From positions 338,856-402,855 of the forward strand of contig NZ_HE578924.1 in assembly GCF_000313565.1 (NCBI RefSeq): a stretch of 64,000 bases of DNA, written 5' to 3'. Shown piece after piece: positions 1-9,843 of the stretch. The notes below the pieces were generated by a model. It ran no database searches. It was not told where the DNA came from and worked only from the letters and a program-made list of their open reading frames with translations. Position 1 is the first letter of the stretch. The number at the start of each line of letters is the position of its first letter. Source of the DNA: Dielma fastidiosa. Its GTDB lineage: Bacteria; Bacillota_I; Bacilli_A; Erysipelotrichales; Erysipelotrichaceae. A program made the position numbers and the translations under genes.

Positions 1-807
1 ACAAGTGATTTCACAGCCATGATCCTCTTCGATGAGTTTACGGCGTTCTTCCTTACTTAACGTCAGCAAGGCCCGCTTCATTGTTGTTTTTGAACAGCTG
101 CATGTGAAACGGATCGGCTGCTTCTCAAGAATTTCAATATCATCAAAATATTGATGAAGGATATCCTCAGGACTATTTCCCTCATGGATCAAGGCAGACA
201 TTGGTTTCAGCTGTTTGACAATCGCTTCTACCTTCTCAATATCCTCTTCAATCGCATCCGGCAGCATCTGAATCAACAGACCGCCAGCCGCAATCACGGA
301 ATTATCCGTATCTACCAATACGCCGAGACTGACTGCTGAAGGTGTCTGTTCGCTGACGGTGAAATAGTATGCGAAATCATCACCGATTTCTCCAGTCTGC
401 AGATTCACAGTGCCAGCAAAATCATCTTTCATTCCTAAATCACGAATCACCTTCAGCGTTCCTTCTTTACCAACCGCAATACCTACCGCCAGCTTACCCG
501 TGTCATTATAGGTCATATGCACATGCGGATCAGAGACGAAGCCGCGCACATTGCCATCTGGAAAACAATCTACCAAAATAGTTCCGATTGGGCCGCCGCC
601 ATTGATCTGAATTGTCAGCTTTTCATCTTGATTTTTCTGCATACTGCCCATGATTGAACCAATTGTCAGCACACGGCCTAAAGCCGCTGCCGCTGTCGGC
701 CAGCAGTCATGACGCTTTCTCGCTTCCTCACACAGATTAGTTGAAGCGGCAATGATTACACGCACACGGCCCTCACAAGCCAGTGCTTTTATTAAAGTAT
801 CTTCCAT
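1..807 (-). CDS. hslO: Hsp33 redox-regulated chaperone (3' end cut by window)
   Basis: Cytoplasmic holdase chaperone that is switched on by oxidation of a zinc-bound cysteine cluster. The 269 visible codons start at ATG 805-807 behind an AAGGAAAAGGAAG ribosome site and read MEDTLIKALACEGRVRV. The N-terminal fold shows the family segments GGGPIGT and VSDPHVHM. Near the visible end the first half of the zinc site, CSC in FTCSCSKTTMKRAL, is present, and the last visible codon is the first cysteine of the expected CxxC. Family members are about 290 residues, so roughly 20 to 25 are missing beyond the window edge. It lies directly downstream of ftsH on the same strand, as in Bacillus. Confidence 0.93.
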   Translation of the reverse strand, partial: MEDTLIKALACEGRVRVIIAASTNLCEEARKRHDCWPTAAAALGRVLTIGSIMGSMQKNQDEKLTIQINGGGPIGTILVDCFPDGNVRGFVSDPHVHMTYNDTGKLAVGIAVGKEGTLKVIRDLGMKDDFAGTVNLQTGEIGDDFAYYFTVSEQTPSAVSLGVLVDTDNSVIAAGGLLIQMLPDAIEEDIEKVEAIVKQLKPMSALIHEGNSPEDILHQYFDDIEILEKQPIRFTCSCSKTTMKRALLTLSKEERRKLIEEDHGCEITC

Positions 808-844
808 ATATTCACTTCCTTTTCCTTTATCTCAATTACAGACA

Positions 845-864
845 AAAGGTGCCTGCGCACCTTT
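845..864 (-). terminator. Hairpin between ftsH and hslO
   Basis: An 8-bp perfect stem (AAAGGTGC / GCACCTTT) with a 4-base loop lies just after the ftsH stop and reads into a short T run on the minus strand. The T run is short, so this may be an attenuator or mRNA-protecting stem rather than a full stop; hslO follows on the same strand. Confidence 0.45.
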
Positions 865-869
865 ATGAT

Positions 870-2924
870 TTATTCTTCTGTGTCTTTAGGAGCAACAGGA
901 TCCTTATCTACACCCTCTTCAACCTTAACCGGTCCTTCCGGCTCATCAGTCGGTGTAGTAATCATCGTCTCTTCATCGATTTCGATGTTTTCAACATTTG
1001 GTACATGATCCAGACTGTCAACAACCTCACTCTGTTCACTTACCTCAGTAGACGGTTTCTCATCAAGATTTTCTTTCACAGGAGCACTAACCTTTCCGTA
1101 GTTAACCAGATTCATGATTTGCTCATTCGTCAGTGTTTCCTCTTCAAGCAGCGTATTAGCAATCAAATCAAGCAGAGCGCGGTTTTCCTGAATAATCAGT
1201 TTAGCGCGTTCATAGCACTCATTGATGATATTGCGTACTTCCTTATCGATTTCATAAGCGATTTCACCTGAATAGTTACTGCCGCTTGTGTAATCACGGC
1301 CAAGGAATACATTGCCGCTGCCATCATCATACTGAATCGGCCCCAGCTTGCTCATACCATAAGAACGTACCATCATCTTAGCAATCTTCGTTGCTTCCTG
1401 AATATCATTGCTGGCACCGGCGCTGATTTCATTAAATACTAACTCTTCAGCAACACGGCCGCCTAAATAACCAGTGATTTTGGCCAAGAAGTCTGTCTTT
1501 GTCGGCATCATCTTCTCTTCTTTTGGTGTCATCAAGTTATAGCCGCCGGCATTGCCGCGAGGAATAATCGTAACTTTTTGAACAATATTTGCATTCTCCA
1601 GTTTTAACCCGATAATAGCATGCCCAGTTTCATGATAGGCAACCAATTTCTTTTCACTTGGTGTATAAGTTTTTGATTTCTTTGCTGGTCCCATCATTAC
1701 ACGGTCGATGGCTTCATCAAGATCATCCATTGTAATCATCTTGCGATCATCTCTAACCGCCAGAATAGCACCCTCATTTAATACATTCTCAAGATCTGCA
1801 CCTGAGAAGCCAGGGCAGCGCTTCGCAAGATTTTCAAGACTGACATCCGGTGCCAGTTTTTTATTTCTCGCATGAACTTCAAGAATCTCTGTACGGCCTT
1901 TTTTATCAGGCAGGCTGACCGTAATCTGTCGGTCAAAACGGCCAGAACGCAGCAGTGCCGGGTCAAGAACATCCGGACGGTTGGTAGCAGCGATAATTAC
2001 AATACCCTTATTTTCACCAATACCATCCATTTCAACAAGCAGCTGATTCAGTGTCTGTTCACGTTCATCATTGCCGCCGCCCATACCAGCTCCACGCTGA
2101 CGGCCTACCGCGTCAATTTCATCGATAAACACGATACAAGGCGCTGTCTGCTGGGCCTTTTTAAACATATCACGGACACGGCTCGCACCAGTACCGACAA
2201 ACATCTCAACGAAATCAGAACCTGAAATCGAGAAGAACGGCACATCAGCTTCACCGGCAACCGCCTTTGCCAATAATGTTTTACCAGTTCCCGGAGGACC
2301 TACCATCAGTACACCCTTTGGAATACGGGCGCCCATATCAGCAAATTTCTTAGGACTCTTCAAATAATCAATAATTTCTTTAACTTCTTCTTTTTCTTCA
2401 TCACAGCCGGCAACGTCCTTAAAACGAACCTTGATGTTCCCTTCAATTTTAGCTTTCGACTTCGTGAACTCAAACGCCTGCTTATTACCGCCGGCATTCA
2501 TTTTAGAAAATAAAAATACAGTGGCGCCGATCAGAATTACCAACGGCACAATATTCAGCAGCGCATCTAACCAATAATTACTTTCGTTAGGGTCAGTAAT
2601 CGTAATCTTGTTTGCCTGCTGGCCATCAGCGCCGGTACCCTCATCAAGCACCTGCTTTGCCCATGCTAAATTCTCATCAGTATTAGGAATACTTGCTGAG
2701 AACGCAACCTTTTGTTCGCCATCATAATAATAACCGCTGATATCCAATTTAGCTCGGCCAATTGAGATATTCGTATCACCGAAATTCATTTTCTCAGCGC
2801 GGGCTACAAACTCATTATAAGCAAAACGCGTCGTATTGCTTGTTGAGGAATAGCTCAGCAAACTAGAGAAAACCAGCAATATTAATAAATACGGTATTAT
2901 ATTAATAAAACGCTTTTTCTTCAT
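870..2924 (-). CDS. ftsH: ATP-dependent membrane zinc metalloprotease FtsH
   Basis: Membrane-anchored AAA+ protease of 684 residues that degrades regulatory and damaged membrane proteins. Two membrane helices (about 8-27 and 122-141) flank an extracytoplasmic domain. The AAA domain has Walker A GPPGTGKT (209-216), Walker B FIDEID (266-271) and the second region of homology around 316-332. The zinc site HETGH is at 432-436. After about residue 610 there is an acidic, low-complexity tail ([23 protein letters not shown]) longer than in many relatives. It sits between hpt (27 bases upstream) and hslO, the usual Firmicutes order tilS-hpt-ftsH-hslO. Confidence 0.98.
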   Translation of the reverse strand: MKKKRFINIIPYLLILLVFSSLLSYSSTSNTTRFAYNEFVARAEKMNFGDTNISIGRAKLDISGYYYDGEQKVAFSASIPNTDENLAWAKQVLDEGTGADGQQANKITITDPNESNYWLDALLNIVPLVILIGATVFLFSKMNAGGNKQAFEFTKSKAKIEGNIKVRFKDVAGCDEEKEEVKEIIDYLKSPKKFADMGARIPKGVLMVGPPGTGKTLLAKAVAGEADVPFFSISGSDFVEMFVGTGASRVRDMFKKAQQTAPCIVFIDEIDAVGRQRGAGMGGGNDEREQTLNQLLVEMDGIGENKGIVIIAATNRPDVLDPALLRSGRFDRQITVSLPDKKGRTEILEVHARNKKLAPDVSLENLAKRCPGFSGADLENVLNEGAILAVRDDRKMITMDDLDEAIDRVMMGPAKKSKTYTPSEKKLVAYHETGHAIIGLKLENANIVQKVTIIPRGNAGGYNLMTPKEEKMMPTKTDFLAKITGYLGGRVAEELVFNEISAGASNDIQEATKIAKMMVRSYGMSKLGPIQYDDGSGNVFLGRDYTSGSNYSGEIAYEIDKEVRNIINECYERAKLIIQENRALLDLIANTLLEEETLTNEQIMNLVNYGKVSAPVKENLDEKPSTEVSEQSEVVDSLDHVPNVENIEIDEETMITTPTDEPEGPVKVEEGVDKDPVAPKDTEE

Positions 2925-2951
2925 TGTTAACCTCCTTTACTACTTTCTTTT

Positions 2952-3491
2952 TTATTGATAAACTTCATCCTTTAATACACCAACATATGGTAAAGTACGA
3001 TATTTCTGATCATAATCCAAACCAAAACCAACAACAAACTCATTCGGTACCACAAAGCCGACATAATCAGCTTCAATTTCAACCGTACGGCGGTCAGGTT
3101 TATCAAGCAGGGATACTACCTTAACATCACTGGCGCCCTTATTTTTCAACAGGCGTGTCACTTCTTTTAAAGTTCTTCCTGTATCAATAATATCTTCAAC
3201 AAGTAAAACCGGGATGCCTTTCACTGAACTGCTTAAATCCATGTTCACTTTCACATCACCGATTGACTCGGTTCCTTCGTAGCTAGATACATCCATAAAA
3301 TCGATGCAGACATCTAAATCGATGTGTTTGATCAGTTCTGCCAGAAAAGGCACAGAACCTTTTAATAAACCTACTACCAGCGGTAATTCCTTAGCACAAG
3401 TATAGTCCTCAGAAATCTGTTTGCCAAGCTCTTTGCTTCTGGCAATGATTTGGTCTTCACTCACTAGTATTTTCTTCATATCCTGATGCAT
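2952..3491 (-). CDS. hpt: Hypoxanthine(-guanine) phosphoribosyltransferase
   Basis: Purine salvage enzyme that joins hypoxanthine or guanine to PRPP to give IMP or GMP. The 179-residue protein has the PRPP-binding loop EDIIDTGRT (99-107) and the GLLKGS loop (41-46). The start at 3491 follows AGGAGG with a 10-base gap; an internal Met5 (MKKILV) is an alternative start. It is 29 bases downstream of tilS, a coupling typical of Bacillales and relatives. Confidence 0.96.
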   Translation of the reverse strand: MHQDMKKILVSEDQIIARSKELGKQISEDYTCAKELPLVVGLLKGSVPFLAELIKHIDLDVCIDFMDVSSYEGTESIGDVKVNMDLSSSVKGIPVLLVEDIIDTGRTLKEVTRLLKNKGASDVKVVSLLDKPDRRTVEIEADYVGFVVPNEFVVGFGLDYDQKYRTLPYVGVLKDEVYQ

Positions 3492-3520
3492 ACCAAAAAC
3501 TCCTCCTAAAAGTATATGTT

Positions 3521-4720
3521 CTATTTTATCACAAATACATTCGGTTTGTTAGTAAAATGTGCAACTTCACAGCCGATTTCAGGCACTAAAATCACTTTTC
3601 CCACACGATTCACAACAACCGGCCAGCATTTACGTTCTTTATGTGATTTTTTGCGGTCAATAAACCATCGGTTCAGCTTTTTAGTCCCTAGCCGCAGCAC
3701 AATTTCATCGCCCGGCAGCGGTGAGCGGATCGTCAGCGGCCAATCATTTTCAGCAACACTTACCGCCTGCAAAGAAGTTCCCTGCGCAGATACTTTAAAC
3801 CATGGCGTATCTAAAGGTTCAAATTTTTCAAGGGTGTAGCTGTATGTGAGCTGCTCATCGACTACATTCAAAAAGCCATAGTCACAATATAACCGCTTGT
3901 TGTCCGGCAGATCAGCACACCAGTTGCCATTTTTGCTCATCCGCTGAAACAAACTTTCTATAAATGCCTGACTATGATTTTTTCCGCCATTATTCAGCAG
4001 CAGCCATTGCCGCAAAACATTATCACCATCAGTCCTCGCCAGCAGATCATCGACTGCCAGATACTCGCCCGCCTGCTGCGCTGCCTGTTTTGCCGTTTGA
4101 TCCAGCTGCCGCTTTTCTTCATTCATCATCTGGATTTGCTTAGCCAGCGACTGCTTTTCCTCAAGGCTCATTTTTTCCACAATCTGATGACGGATGCGAT
4201 TGCGCGTATAATCATCAGTGAAATTACTCTCATCATCACCATAGGATATGTGATGCATAACACAATAATCACGGCATGCCTGTTTGCTCATTGAAAGCAG
4301 CGGCCTGACAATCCGTAAGCCATCAATCACTGTTTCATAAGCCAAACCATAGCACATCGGAATCTGCCGGCGTTCCTTTTGAATCAGATATGTTTCAATC
4401 ACATCATCCAGCTGATGGGCCACCAATACACCCGCACATTCGTATTTCATTACTAATTCTTTAAAGAAAGCATAACGAAAATCACGGGCATATGCCTGAA
4501 AATTACCCTTCCCTTCATAATGTGAAAGTTTAACATAACAGGGAATACCATGCTGTTCACAATAATCCTCAACAAGCTTCATATCACGCCAGGCGCTGTC
4601 TCGTTTCTGATAATTAACATGCGCGGCAATCAGATCCATTTTAGCCTTAACACATTGATCCAATAAAGTCATAGAATCACTGCCGCCGCTTACTGCCACA
4701 ACCCATTTACCCTTCAGCAT
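3521..4720 (-). CDS. tilS: tRNA(Ile)-lysidine synthase
   Basis: Modifies the wobble cytidine of the CAU-anticodon tRNA-Ile to lysidine, so that it reads AUA codons and is charged with isoleucine. The protein is 399 residues and begins almost at once with the PP-loop ATP site SGGSDS (11-16), preceded by WVVAV. Family members are usually 430 to 470 residues, so this is a compact form, but the C-terminal substrate-binding region (SPLPGDEIVLRLGTKKLNRW) is present. The ribosome site is weak (GGTGAT). The gene leads the tilS-hpt-ftsH-hslO run. Confidence 0.95.
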   Translation of the reverse strand: MLKGKWVVAVSGGSDSMTLLDQCVKAKMDLIAAHVNYQKRDSAWRDMKLVEDYCEQHGIPCYVKLSHYEGKGNFQAYARDFRYAFFKELVMKYECAGVLVAHQLDDVIETYLIQKERRQIPMCYGLAYETVIDGLRIVRPLLSMSKQACRDYCVMHHISYGDDESNFTDDYTRNRIRHQIVEKMSLEEKQSLAKQIQMMNEEKRQLDQTAKQAAQQAGEYLAVDDLLARTDGDNVLRQWLLLNNGGKNHSQAFIESLFQRMSKNGNWCADLPDNKRLYCDYGFLNVVDEQLTYSYTLEKFEPLDTPWFKVSAQGTSLQAVSVAENDWPLTIRSPLPGDEIVLRLGTKKLNRWFIDRKKSHKERKCWPVVVNRVGKVILVPEIGCEVAHFTNKPNVFVIK

Positions 4721-4840
4721 AACATCACCGCAAATATTATAGCATGTAAAATCAGCGCTGCCAGCAAAAGAAACCTTTCCGTCAATTAATTTAACATTTA
4801 ATCAAAATAAAATCAGAAGCTTATCGCCCCTGATCATACA

Positions 4841-6700
4841 TTATTTAATTTGTGCCAACAAAATGGTGGAATCATCATTTCTTTCCTTTTCCCTCAGTAT
4901 TTCCATCATTGCGTCTACTTCCTCTTTAGCGCTGCCTAATCGTCTTTGGTGAATCCAACGATATATTTCATCAACATAAATGCCGTCACTGCTCATTAAG
5001 AACCAGTCACCCTTTTCTACTTCCACATGGATTGAGTCTACCTCAATCGATGCCACGATACCTACCGGCAACGATGAACCATTGATTTCATATACCTCAT
5101 CCGCTCGAATCAAATAAGTAGGGCATGCCGCTGATTTAGAAACCGTCACTGTCTTTTTAAACCGATCAAAATTCAATACATCAAAGGTGGCGTAATTATC
5201 CGATAAAATTAATTTATTGATACAGCGTATAGCCTCAACCTGCGGGATATTACTGGCAATCATCCGCTGAAAGATAGCAGTAATGCTCCTTGAGATTCTT
5301 GAAGCCGCTTCGCCGCTGCCCATGCCGTCTGATATCATACAGAGAACAAAACGAGAATAGCGAAAAATCGAAAAGCTGTCGCCGCATGCCTGGCTGTCAT
5401 GACGGATACTGTCGGCATAGGCATCAATCATAATTGGTGCTGATGAGATAAATGAATAATGAAAAAGCCCTGAATAATTGCGGTTATTCTTCTTTTCAAC
5501 CAATTCCATACGGGTTGGCAGCACATGATTTAATAAAGGCATCAGGGTAGCTTCTACCTCACTTCTCGGCAGCTCCTTTAATTCCAATTCTAAATAGATA
5601 CAGCCCTCTTCATTTTCTTCAAGCAGGCATGATACGACATCAATCTTATAACCGTCAAGAAAATCCAGCAGCTGATCCTTCCGCTTTTCCACATCAATCT
5701 GGTGTCTTGTGCAATTGTTAGCGGTATAACTTAAAGCCTTAGCCATCGTCTCCAGCATCTCTGATTCAACTTCTGACAGACTCGCATAATAATCCGCCAG
5801 ATTCTCAAATATCACAGAGAAATTATTCAGCTGCCGATTCATTACCGCAATCCGGTTCATATCACTCAATGCCACACGTTCCATCATGCCCTTAAACGGC
5901 AATTCAGAAGTACGCAGCAAATCAAATAGCAGCAACAGCACCAAGCCTTGCACAATAGCGATAAAATCAAAGCCTTGAGCCGCAATACCTACCAGCATCA
6001 ATCCATTCATTGCCAATGGCTGATCCTGAAGCAGACTTACCAATAATAAAAAGCCAAAGGCAACTGGCGTTATTAAACCCGGCATTAACATTTCTAAGTA
6101 TAAATAAAACAAGATTGACACTGCTGGCTTAACACTCATCAGCATAAACACAAAAATTAATAATGCGAAATATTCCTGATTCAGTATTTGCATCAACAGA
6201 AGTCCAGCGATAAAAATCAAACTGCCATAGACTGCATCAGGCAGCTGCAGTTCCTTTCTGATCCAGCCGCAATCCCTGTATGTATCTAAAGCCAGAATAA
6301 ATTGTCCCAGCATCAGCACAATGATTTTTGATACAGGCTCACTCACCGCATAAGCCACGCCGCCGCTCATCAGCATCAAAAACCATGGCAGTGTTTTATA
6401 ACTTGGCCGTTTTAAAAGCTGCATCACTAACATCCATGCGCAGACACAGCCGCTTAATAAAACAATCTCAATTAACTGATCCGGATAGAAAAGCATGGTG
6501 CCGCCGATACATGCAATACTTAAAAGAATCATTTCCTTGCGCTTGCGCACATAAAAGAAGCTGAACAACAAAAGCAGCAGCCACCAGCTTGTTTCAATTG
6601 GCAGCGCTGAAAGCAGCAGTCCGCTGATAAAAGCACAGCCGTCCCCAGCTGTCAGCAGACGCTCCCTTGTCTTCTTCTGCATCAGTACTTTTTCACTCAT
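4841..6700 (-). CDS. spoIIE: Stage II sporulation protein E (PP2C phosphatase), short form
   Basis: Forespore PP2C-type phosphatase that in Bacillus dephosphorylates SpoIIAA to activate sigma-F after asymmetric division. The first ~265 residues are very hydrophobic and contain about ten membrane helices. A linker (~270-400) leads to a PP2C domain with the metal site ISDGMGSGEAASRISR and the later segments SSDGIYVD and NDDSTILLAQ. At 619 residues it is about 200 shorter than the B. subtilis protein, mostly in the central region. The start follows GAGGTG. Its place upstream of tilS matches Bacillus (spoIIE near tilS-hpt-ftsH). Confidence 0.92.
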   Translation of the reverse strand: MSEKVLMQKKTRERLLTAGDGCAFISGLLLSALPIETSWWLLLLLFSFFYVRKRKEMILLSIACIGGTMLFYPDQLIEIVLLSGCVCAWMLVMQLLKRPSYKTLPWFLMLMSGGVAYAVSEPVSKIIVLMLGQFILALDTYRDCGWIRKELQLPDAVYGSLIFIAGLLLMQILNQEYFALLIFVFMLMSVKPAVSILFYLYLEMLMPGLITPVAFGFLLLVSLLQDQPLAMNGLMLVGIAAQGFDFIAIVQGLVLLLLFDLLRTSELPFKGMMERVALSDMNRIAVMNRQLNNFSVIFENLADYYASLSEVESEMLETMAKALSYTANNCTRHQIDVEKRKDQLLDFLDGYKIDVVSCLLEENEEGCIYLELELKELPRSEVEATLMPLLNHVLPTRMELVEKKNNRNYSGLFHYSFISSAPIMIDAYADSIRHDSQACGDSFSIFRYSRFVLCMISDGMGSGEAASRISRSITAIFQRMIASNIPQVEAIRCINKLILSDNYATFDVLNFDRFKKTVTVSKSAACPTYLIRADEVYEINGSSLPVGIVASIEVDSIHVEVEKGDWFLMSSDGIYVDEIYRWIHQRRLGSAKEEVDAMMEILREKERNDDSTILLAQIK

Positions 6701-6757
6701 ATAGACACCTCACTTGCCCTTATTCTAACGGTTGCAGGACAAGTGTTTTGTCGAATT

Positions 6758-7318
6758 TCAGTCCAGCATAGAAGTTTTAAATTTTTCCTTTATCTCCTTA
6801 AATTTCCAGCCTGCCACATCTAAATGTGCCTTTACATCGATAATTCTCGCAGTATTAATAAATTTCGCGTCATTTAAAAAGAGTACCGACTCACGATTCA
6901 TGCCTTCAATTTTACCTAACGGATATAAATATGTACCATCCTTGCCAAACGCTTTCTGATACGTCTGCGGATTACTGGTCATGGGAATTACCAGTGCTTT
7001 ATAATGAACGATTGATAAGACTAAGCCAAAATGCTGATAACCGGCTTCATAAAGATAAGCCTGACCAAAATCAATATAACAGATATCACCAGGATAAACC
7101 TGAAGTCCCATCGCTTTGCTGCTTTGGATATTTCGGCGGACATTATAATTCTTCTCACTGATCAGCCGCTGAACACTTTCCCGATAGCTGATTGATGAAT
7201 ATTCCTGACGTTTCTCTTTAATAAACCAATTCCAAAGCTTATTCCACTCCTGTTTGATTAACGATTGATCCGAGGTTGTACAGACATCATAAAATGCTTC
7301 AATTTCTTTTACTTGCAT
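6758..7318 (-). CDS. PemK/MazF-like family protein with N-terminal extension
   Basis: Residues ~75-180 resemble the PemK/MazF endoribonuclease fold: YPGDICYIDFG near the start of the domain, then YQHFGLVLSI and ALVIPMTSN. The first ~75 residues are an extra basic, helical region (WNWFIKEKRQEYSSISYRE) not found in classical MazF. There is no antitoxin-sized gene beside it: the neighbours are spoIIE and a thioredoxin lipoprotein. It may therefore be a solitary or domesticated ribonuclease rather than half of a toxin-antitoxin pair. Start at 7318 behind AGGAGGAG. Nuclease activity is inferred from the fold only. Confidence 0.7.
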   Translation of the reverse strand: MQVKEIEAFYDVCTTSDQSLIKQEWNKLWNWFIKEKRQEYSSISYRESVQRLISEKNYNVRRNIQSSKAMGLQVYPGDICYIDFGQAYLYEAGYQHFGLVLSIVHYKALVIPMTSNPQTYQKAFGKDGTYLYPLGKIEGMNRESVLFLNDAKFINTARIIDVKAHLDVAGWKFKEIKEKFKTSMLD

Positions 7319-7416
7319 TCAAATCTCCTCCTACCTCTTAATATGCTCAAAATTTGCAGTTTCCTAACAATAAAATCAGATTTATCTTCAAGAAAATGAT
7401 TTTAATTCCTTCAAGC

Positions 7417-7446
7417 TGAAAAAAACGAAGATTGCTCCTCGTTTTT
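7417..7446 (-). terminator. Terminator of the thioredoxin lipoprotein gene
   Basis: On the minus strand AAAAACGA pairs with TCGTTTTT around a short inner stem, and the T run continues. It lies directly after the stop at 7453. Confidence 0.65.
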
Positions 7447-7452
7447 AAATAT

Positions 7453-8697
7453 TTAATTATTAGAAATCGAATCCAGCTTATCATGCAGGATTTCAATTGA
7501 CTGATTGCCGATCAGAGTTTCCCTAACCTTTCCGTTACGAATAATAAAGATACTTGGCGTTCCTACAAAATCAATATTATATTGTTTCTTGAACGCCTCA
7601 AAATCAGCATATTCATAATGGATGACATCCTCGCCATTCACATTTTGCGTAATTACTTCGGTCTGTGGTTCAAGATCCAGTACAATTTCACGCACAATCA
7701 AATCATCACGTTCAGCAAGATAACTGTCTAAAGTCTTCACAAATGCCTGACAGTGGGAACACCATGTCTGTGATACATAAATTACCTCATTTTTGCGTGA
7801 GCTATCCAGCAGATTCAGCACATCCTTTGCAGTCATTGTTACCCGGCGAAGGATCTCAGGCGTATCGTCTTCACTGTCTGTATCAGTGGCATCAGATGGC
7901 GTTGCATCACTTTCCGTCGCGTCAGACGGCGTTGCGTCACTTGGCGTCGCGTCGCTTTCCGTGGCATCAGATGGGGTTGCATCGGTTCCGCTTGCATCGT
8001 TTGGTGTCGCATCAGATGGCGTTGCATCATTTGGTGTCGCATCGCTGCCTGTTGCATCACTGCCTGTCGCATCGTTTGGTGTCGCATCACTTGGCGTAGT
8101 TATTTCAGGTTCCTTTGGCGGCACGACAACTGGCGGTGTCGGTTTAACAACCACCACTGGTTTCGGCTCGACAGTAACCGTTACACTGATTGATGTTTCA
8201 TTGCGGCTCGCGTCCTTTAGTGTGAAAGTCACCAGCTGTTCACCGGCAATCGATGGATCAAGCCCCTCTACCTTAATGGAATTGTACAATGTATTCTCAT
8301 CTGTTGCATTATCGCTGACAGTCAGCTGGATACGGTTATACATTTCACGGTCCCAGATAATATTTTCATACTGTTCAATCGTAAATGGTTCAACATGAAT
8401 CGTCGGATTTTCAACGTCGATGACTTTTACCTTCAGCGGATAGCCGCTGCCATTGTATAATACATCAATCGTATATTCACCAACCTTATCAAGATTCAAT
8501 TCATCTCTGCGGATATCAAGTTCAATATCTTCTGAACAGACCATGTTGTTGCAGTTCACATATTGCAGAATCTTTGCATCCGGCAATTCATCATGAACAT
8601 TCACCGTAATCATATCCGTAGTCAGTGAAATTGTAATCTCTTTACTGCAGCCCGCAGCCAACAGCAAGGTTAAACATAAACAGCAGATTTTCTTCAT
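7453..8697 (-). CDS. Thioredoxin-fold lipoprotein with Ig-like domain and SDAT repeat spacer
   Basis: Predicted surface lipoprotein of 414 residues. A signal peptide ends in the lipobox LAAGC with Cys17 as the lipidated residue. Residues ~25-178 look like two bacterial Ig-like/DUF5011-type beta domains (VGEYTIDVLYNGSG; LVTFTLKDASRNETSISV). A proline-rich stretch (179-201) leads into fourteen pentapeptides of the type PSDAT/PNDAT/GSDAT/ESDAT (202-271). The C-terminal ~115 residues form a thioredoxin domain with active site WCSHC (312-316) and cis-proline in VGTPS (Pro381). It probably carries out thiol exchange outside the membrane, held away from it by the repeat stalk; partner unknown. Confidence 0.85.
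   Translation of the reverse strand: MKKICCLCLTLLLAAGCSKEITISLTTDMITVNVHDELPDAKILQYVNCNNMVCSEDIELDIRRDELNLDKVGEYTIDVLYNGSGYPLKVKVIDVENPTIHVEPFTIEQYENIIWDREMYNRIQLTVSDNATDENTLYNSIKVEGLDPSIAGEQLVTFTLKDASRNETSISVTVTVEPKPVVVVKPTPPVVVPPKEPEITTPSDATPNDATGSDATGSDATPNDATPSDATPNDASGTDATPSDATESDATPSDATPSDATESDATPSDATDTDSEDDTPEILRRVTMTAKDVLNLLDSSRKNEVIYVSQTWCSHCQAFVKTLDSYLAERDDLIVREIVLDLEPQTEVITQNVNGEDVIHYEYADFEAFKKQYNIDFVGTPSIFIIRNGKVRETLIGNQSIEILHDKLDSISNN
7885..8094 (-). repeat. Fourteen 15-bp coding tandem repeats (xSDAT/xNDAT)
   Basis: Fourteen consecutive 15-base units encode pentapeptides ending in DAT (one DAS). Unit length is a multiple of three, so copy-number change keeps the frame. Third-base differences between units suggest selection on the peptide. 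This is an in-frame linker, not a CRISPR array. Confidence 0.9.
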
Positions 8698-8713
8698 TGT
8701 CCTCCTCCTTTCA

Positions 8714-8735
8714 GAAAAAGGGCTGATGTCAGCCC
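8714..8735 (-). terminator. Terminator after the tagO/wecA-like gene
   Basis: A perfect 7-bp GC-rich stem (GGGCTGA / TCAGCCC) with a 2-base apex is followed on the minus strand by TTTTTC. It separates the glycosyltransferase from the lipoprotein gene. Confidence 0.75.
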
Positions 8736-8744
8736 CTGAAGTTT

Positions 8745-9824
8745 TTATTCTTTATCTTTTGTTTCTTCAGCAACCGGTGCTTTTTTCTTAAATATCATAT
8801 CAACCAAGGAAGTTAATGGATGATAAGACGCAGAAATCATATGTGACTTTTCAAGGAAAACCTCTACAACGATTGCCATGATAAATAAACACAGCAGACC
8901 TAACGCCCGATTCAATATGTAGAGATAAGCAGCGACGCCAAAGCTCGCGGTAACCGCATATAGGATTAATACTGTATTGCGGTGTCCGAAACGGCGCATC
9001 AGCACATGATGCAGATGATTCTTATCCGCCTCATCGAAACGTTTGCCGCTCAATTTACGCCTTACGATTGCACTCAGCGTATCAACGATTGGTACTGCGC
9101 AAAGCAAAATCGGCAGTCCCAGCGTAATAAAGGTTGAACTCTTAAAGCCCATTAACCCAATCGCGGAAACCATGAAGCCTAAAAAGAGAGCCCCGCAGTC
9201 GCCCATAAATATGGAAGCCGGGTAAGAGTTAAACAACAGAAAGCCAAGTATCGAACCTGCCAGAATCAGCGCCATCGTACAAATATCCGTTCTGCCGTCA
9301 ATGGTTGACAGAGAAGCGACAACGATCATAATGATCACACAGATACCGCCGGCCAAACCATCAAGACCATCAATCAGATTGATCGCATTGGTAATGCCGG
9401 TAATCCAGAAAAAAGTAACGATAAAAGATACAATACCCATATCAATGACAATGCCTAACGGCAGATAAATCTTATCCAGCATCACATTGCCATAAAACAT
9501 CAGCAGCATCGCTGCGACGATTTGAAACGCAAACTTCTTCTTCGGTGACAGATTAACCAGATCATCAATCAATCCACCGATAAACATTACCGTTCCGCCA
9601 AGCAGAACCCCGCGGATCTGAACATCCGCTTTCATAAAAATCGCCATGGAGATAATAAAAGCTACATAAATAGCCACACCGCCAATACGCGCAATGATTT
9701 TCGTGTGAATTGTCCGCTCATTCATTTCTGCGTACGCCTTAAGATCTTTCGCGATCCACTTAACGATCGGCGTCGCAATGGTTGCTATAACAAAAGGAAC
9801 AAGCAAGTACAAGATCCATTGCAT
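8745..9824 (-). CDS. tagO: Undecaprenyl-phosphate N-acetylhexosamine-1-phosphate transferase (TagO/WecA family)
   Basis: Integral membrane enzyme that would load GlcNAc-1-phosphate (or a related sugar) onto undecaprenyl phosphate, the first step of teichoic acid or surface polysaccharide synthesis. About ten membrane helices cover 359 residues. Family motifs are NAINLIDGLDGLAGG, the metal region FMGDCGALFLGF (MGDTGS in most relatives, so Cys replaces Thr) and the loop HLHHVLMRRFGHR. The C-terminal tail is charged. Start at 9824 behind GAGGTGG. It sits 19 bases downstream of mbl, so it may be co-transcribed with a cytoskeletal gene for wall synthesis. Sugar specificity cannot be read from the sequence. 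Confidence 0.88.
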   Translation of the reverse strand: MQWILYLLVPFVIATIATPIVKWIAKDLKAYAEMNERTIHTKIIARIGGVAIYVAFIISMAIFMKADVQIRGVLLGGTVMFIGGLIDDLVNLSPKKKFAFQIVAAMLLMFYGNVMLDKIYLPLGIVIDMGIVSFIVTFFWITGITNAINLIDGLDGLAGGICVIIMIVVASLSTIDGRTDICTMALILAGSILGFLLFNSYPASIFMGDCGALFLGFMVSAIGLMGFKSSTFITLGLPILLCAVPIVDTLSAIVRRKLSGKRFDEADKNHLHHVLMRRFGHRNTVLILYAVTASFGVAAYLYILNRALGLLCLFIMAIVVEVFLEKSHMISASYHPLTSLVDMIFKKKAPVAEETKDKE

Positions 9825-9843
9825 ACTGCCACCTCAATTCTCT

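Noticed and set aside
783..1271. 162-codon plus-strand open frame opposite ftsH
   Set aside because: Composition is that of the reverse complement of the acidic ftsH tail; no start signal or homology.
7885..8094. Short regular repeats resembling a CRISPR array
   Set aside because: Units are contiguous 15-mers without spacers and lie in frame within a coding sequence.
7793..8398. Long open frames on the plus strand and in another minus frame across the SDAT repeats
   Set aside because: Repetitive codons keep several frames open; only the minus frame with a signal peptide and thioredoxin domain has meaning.
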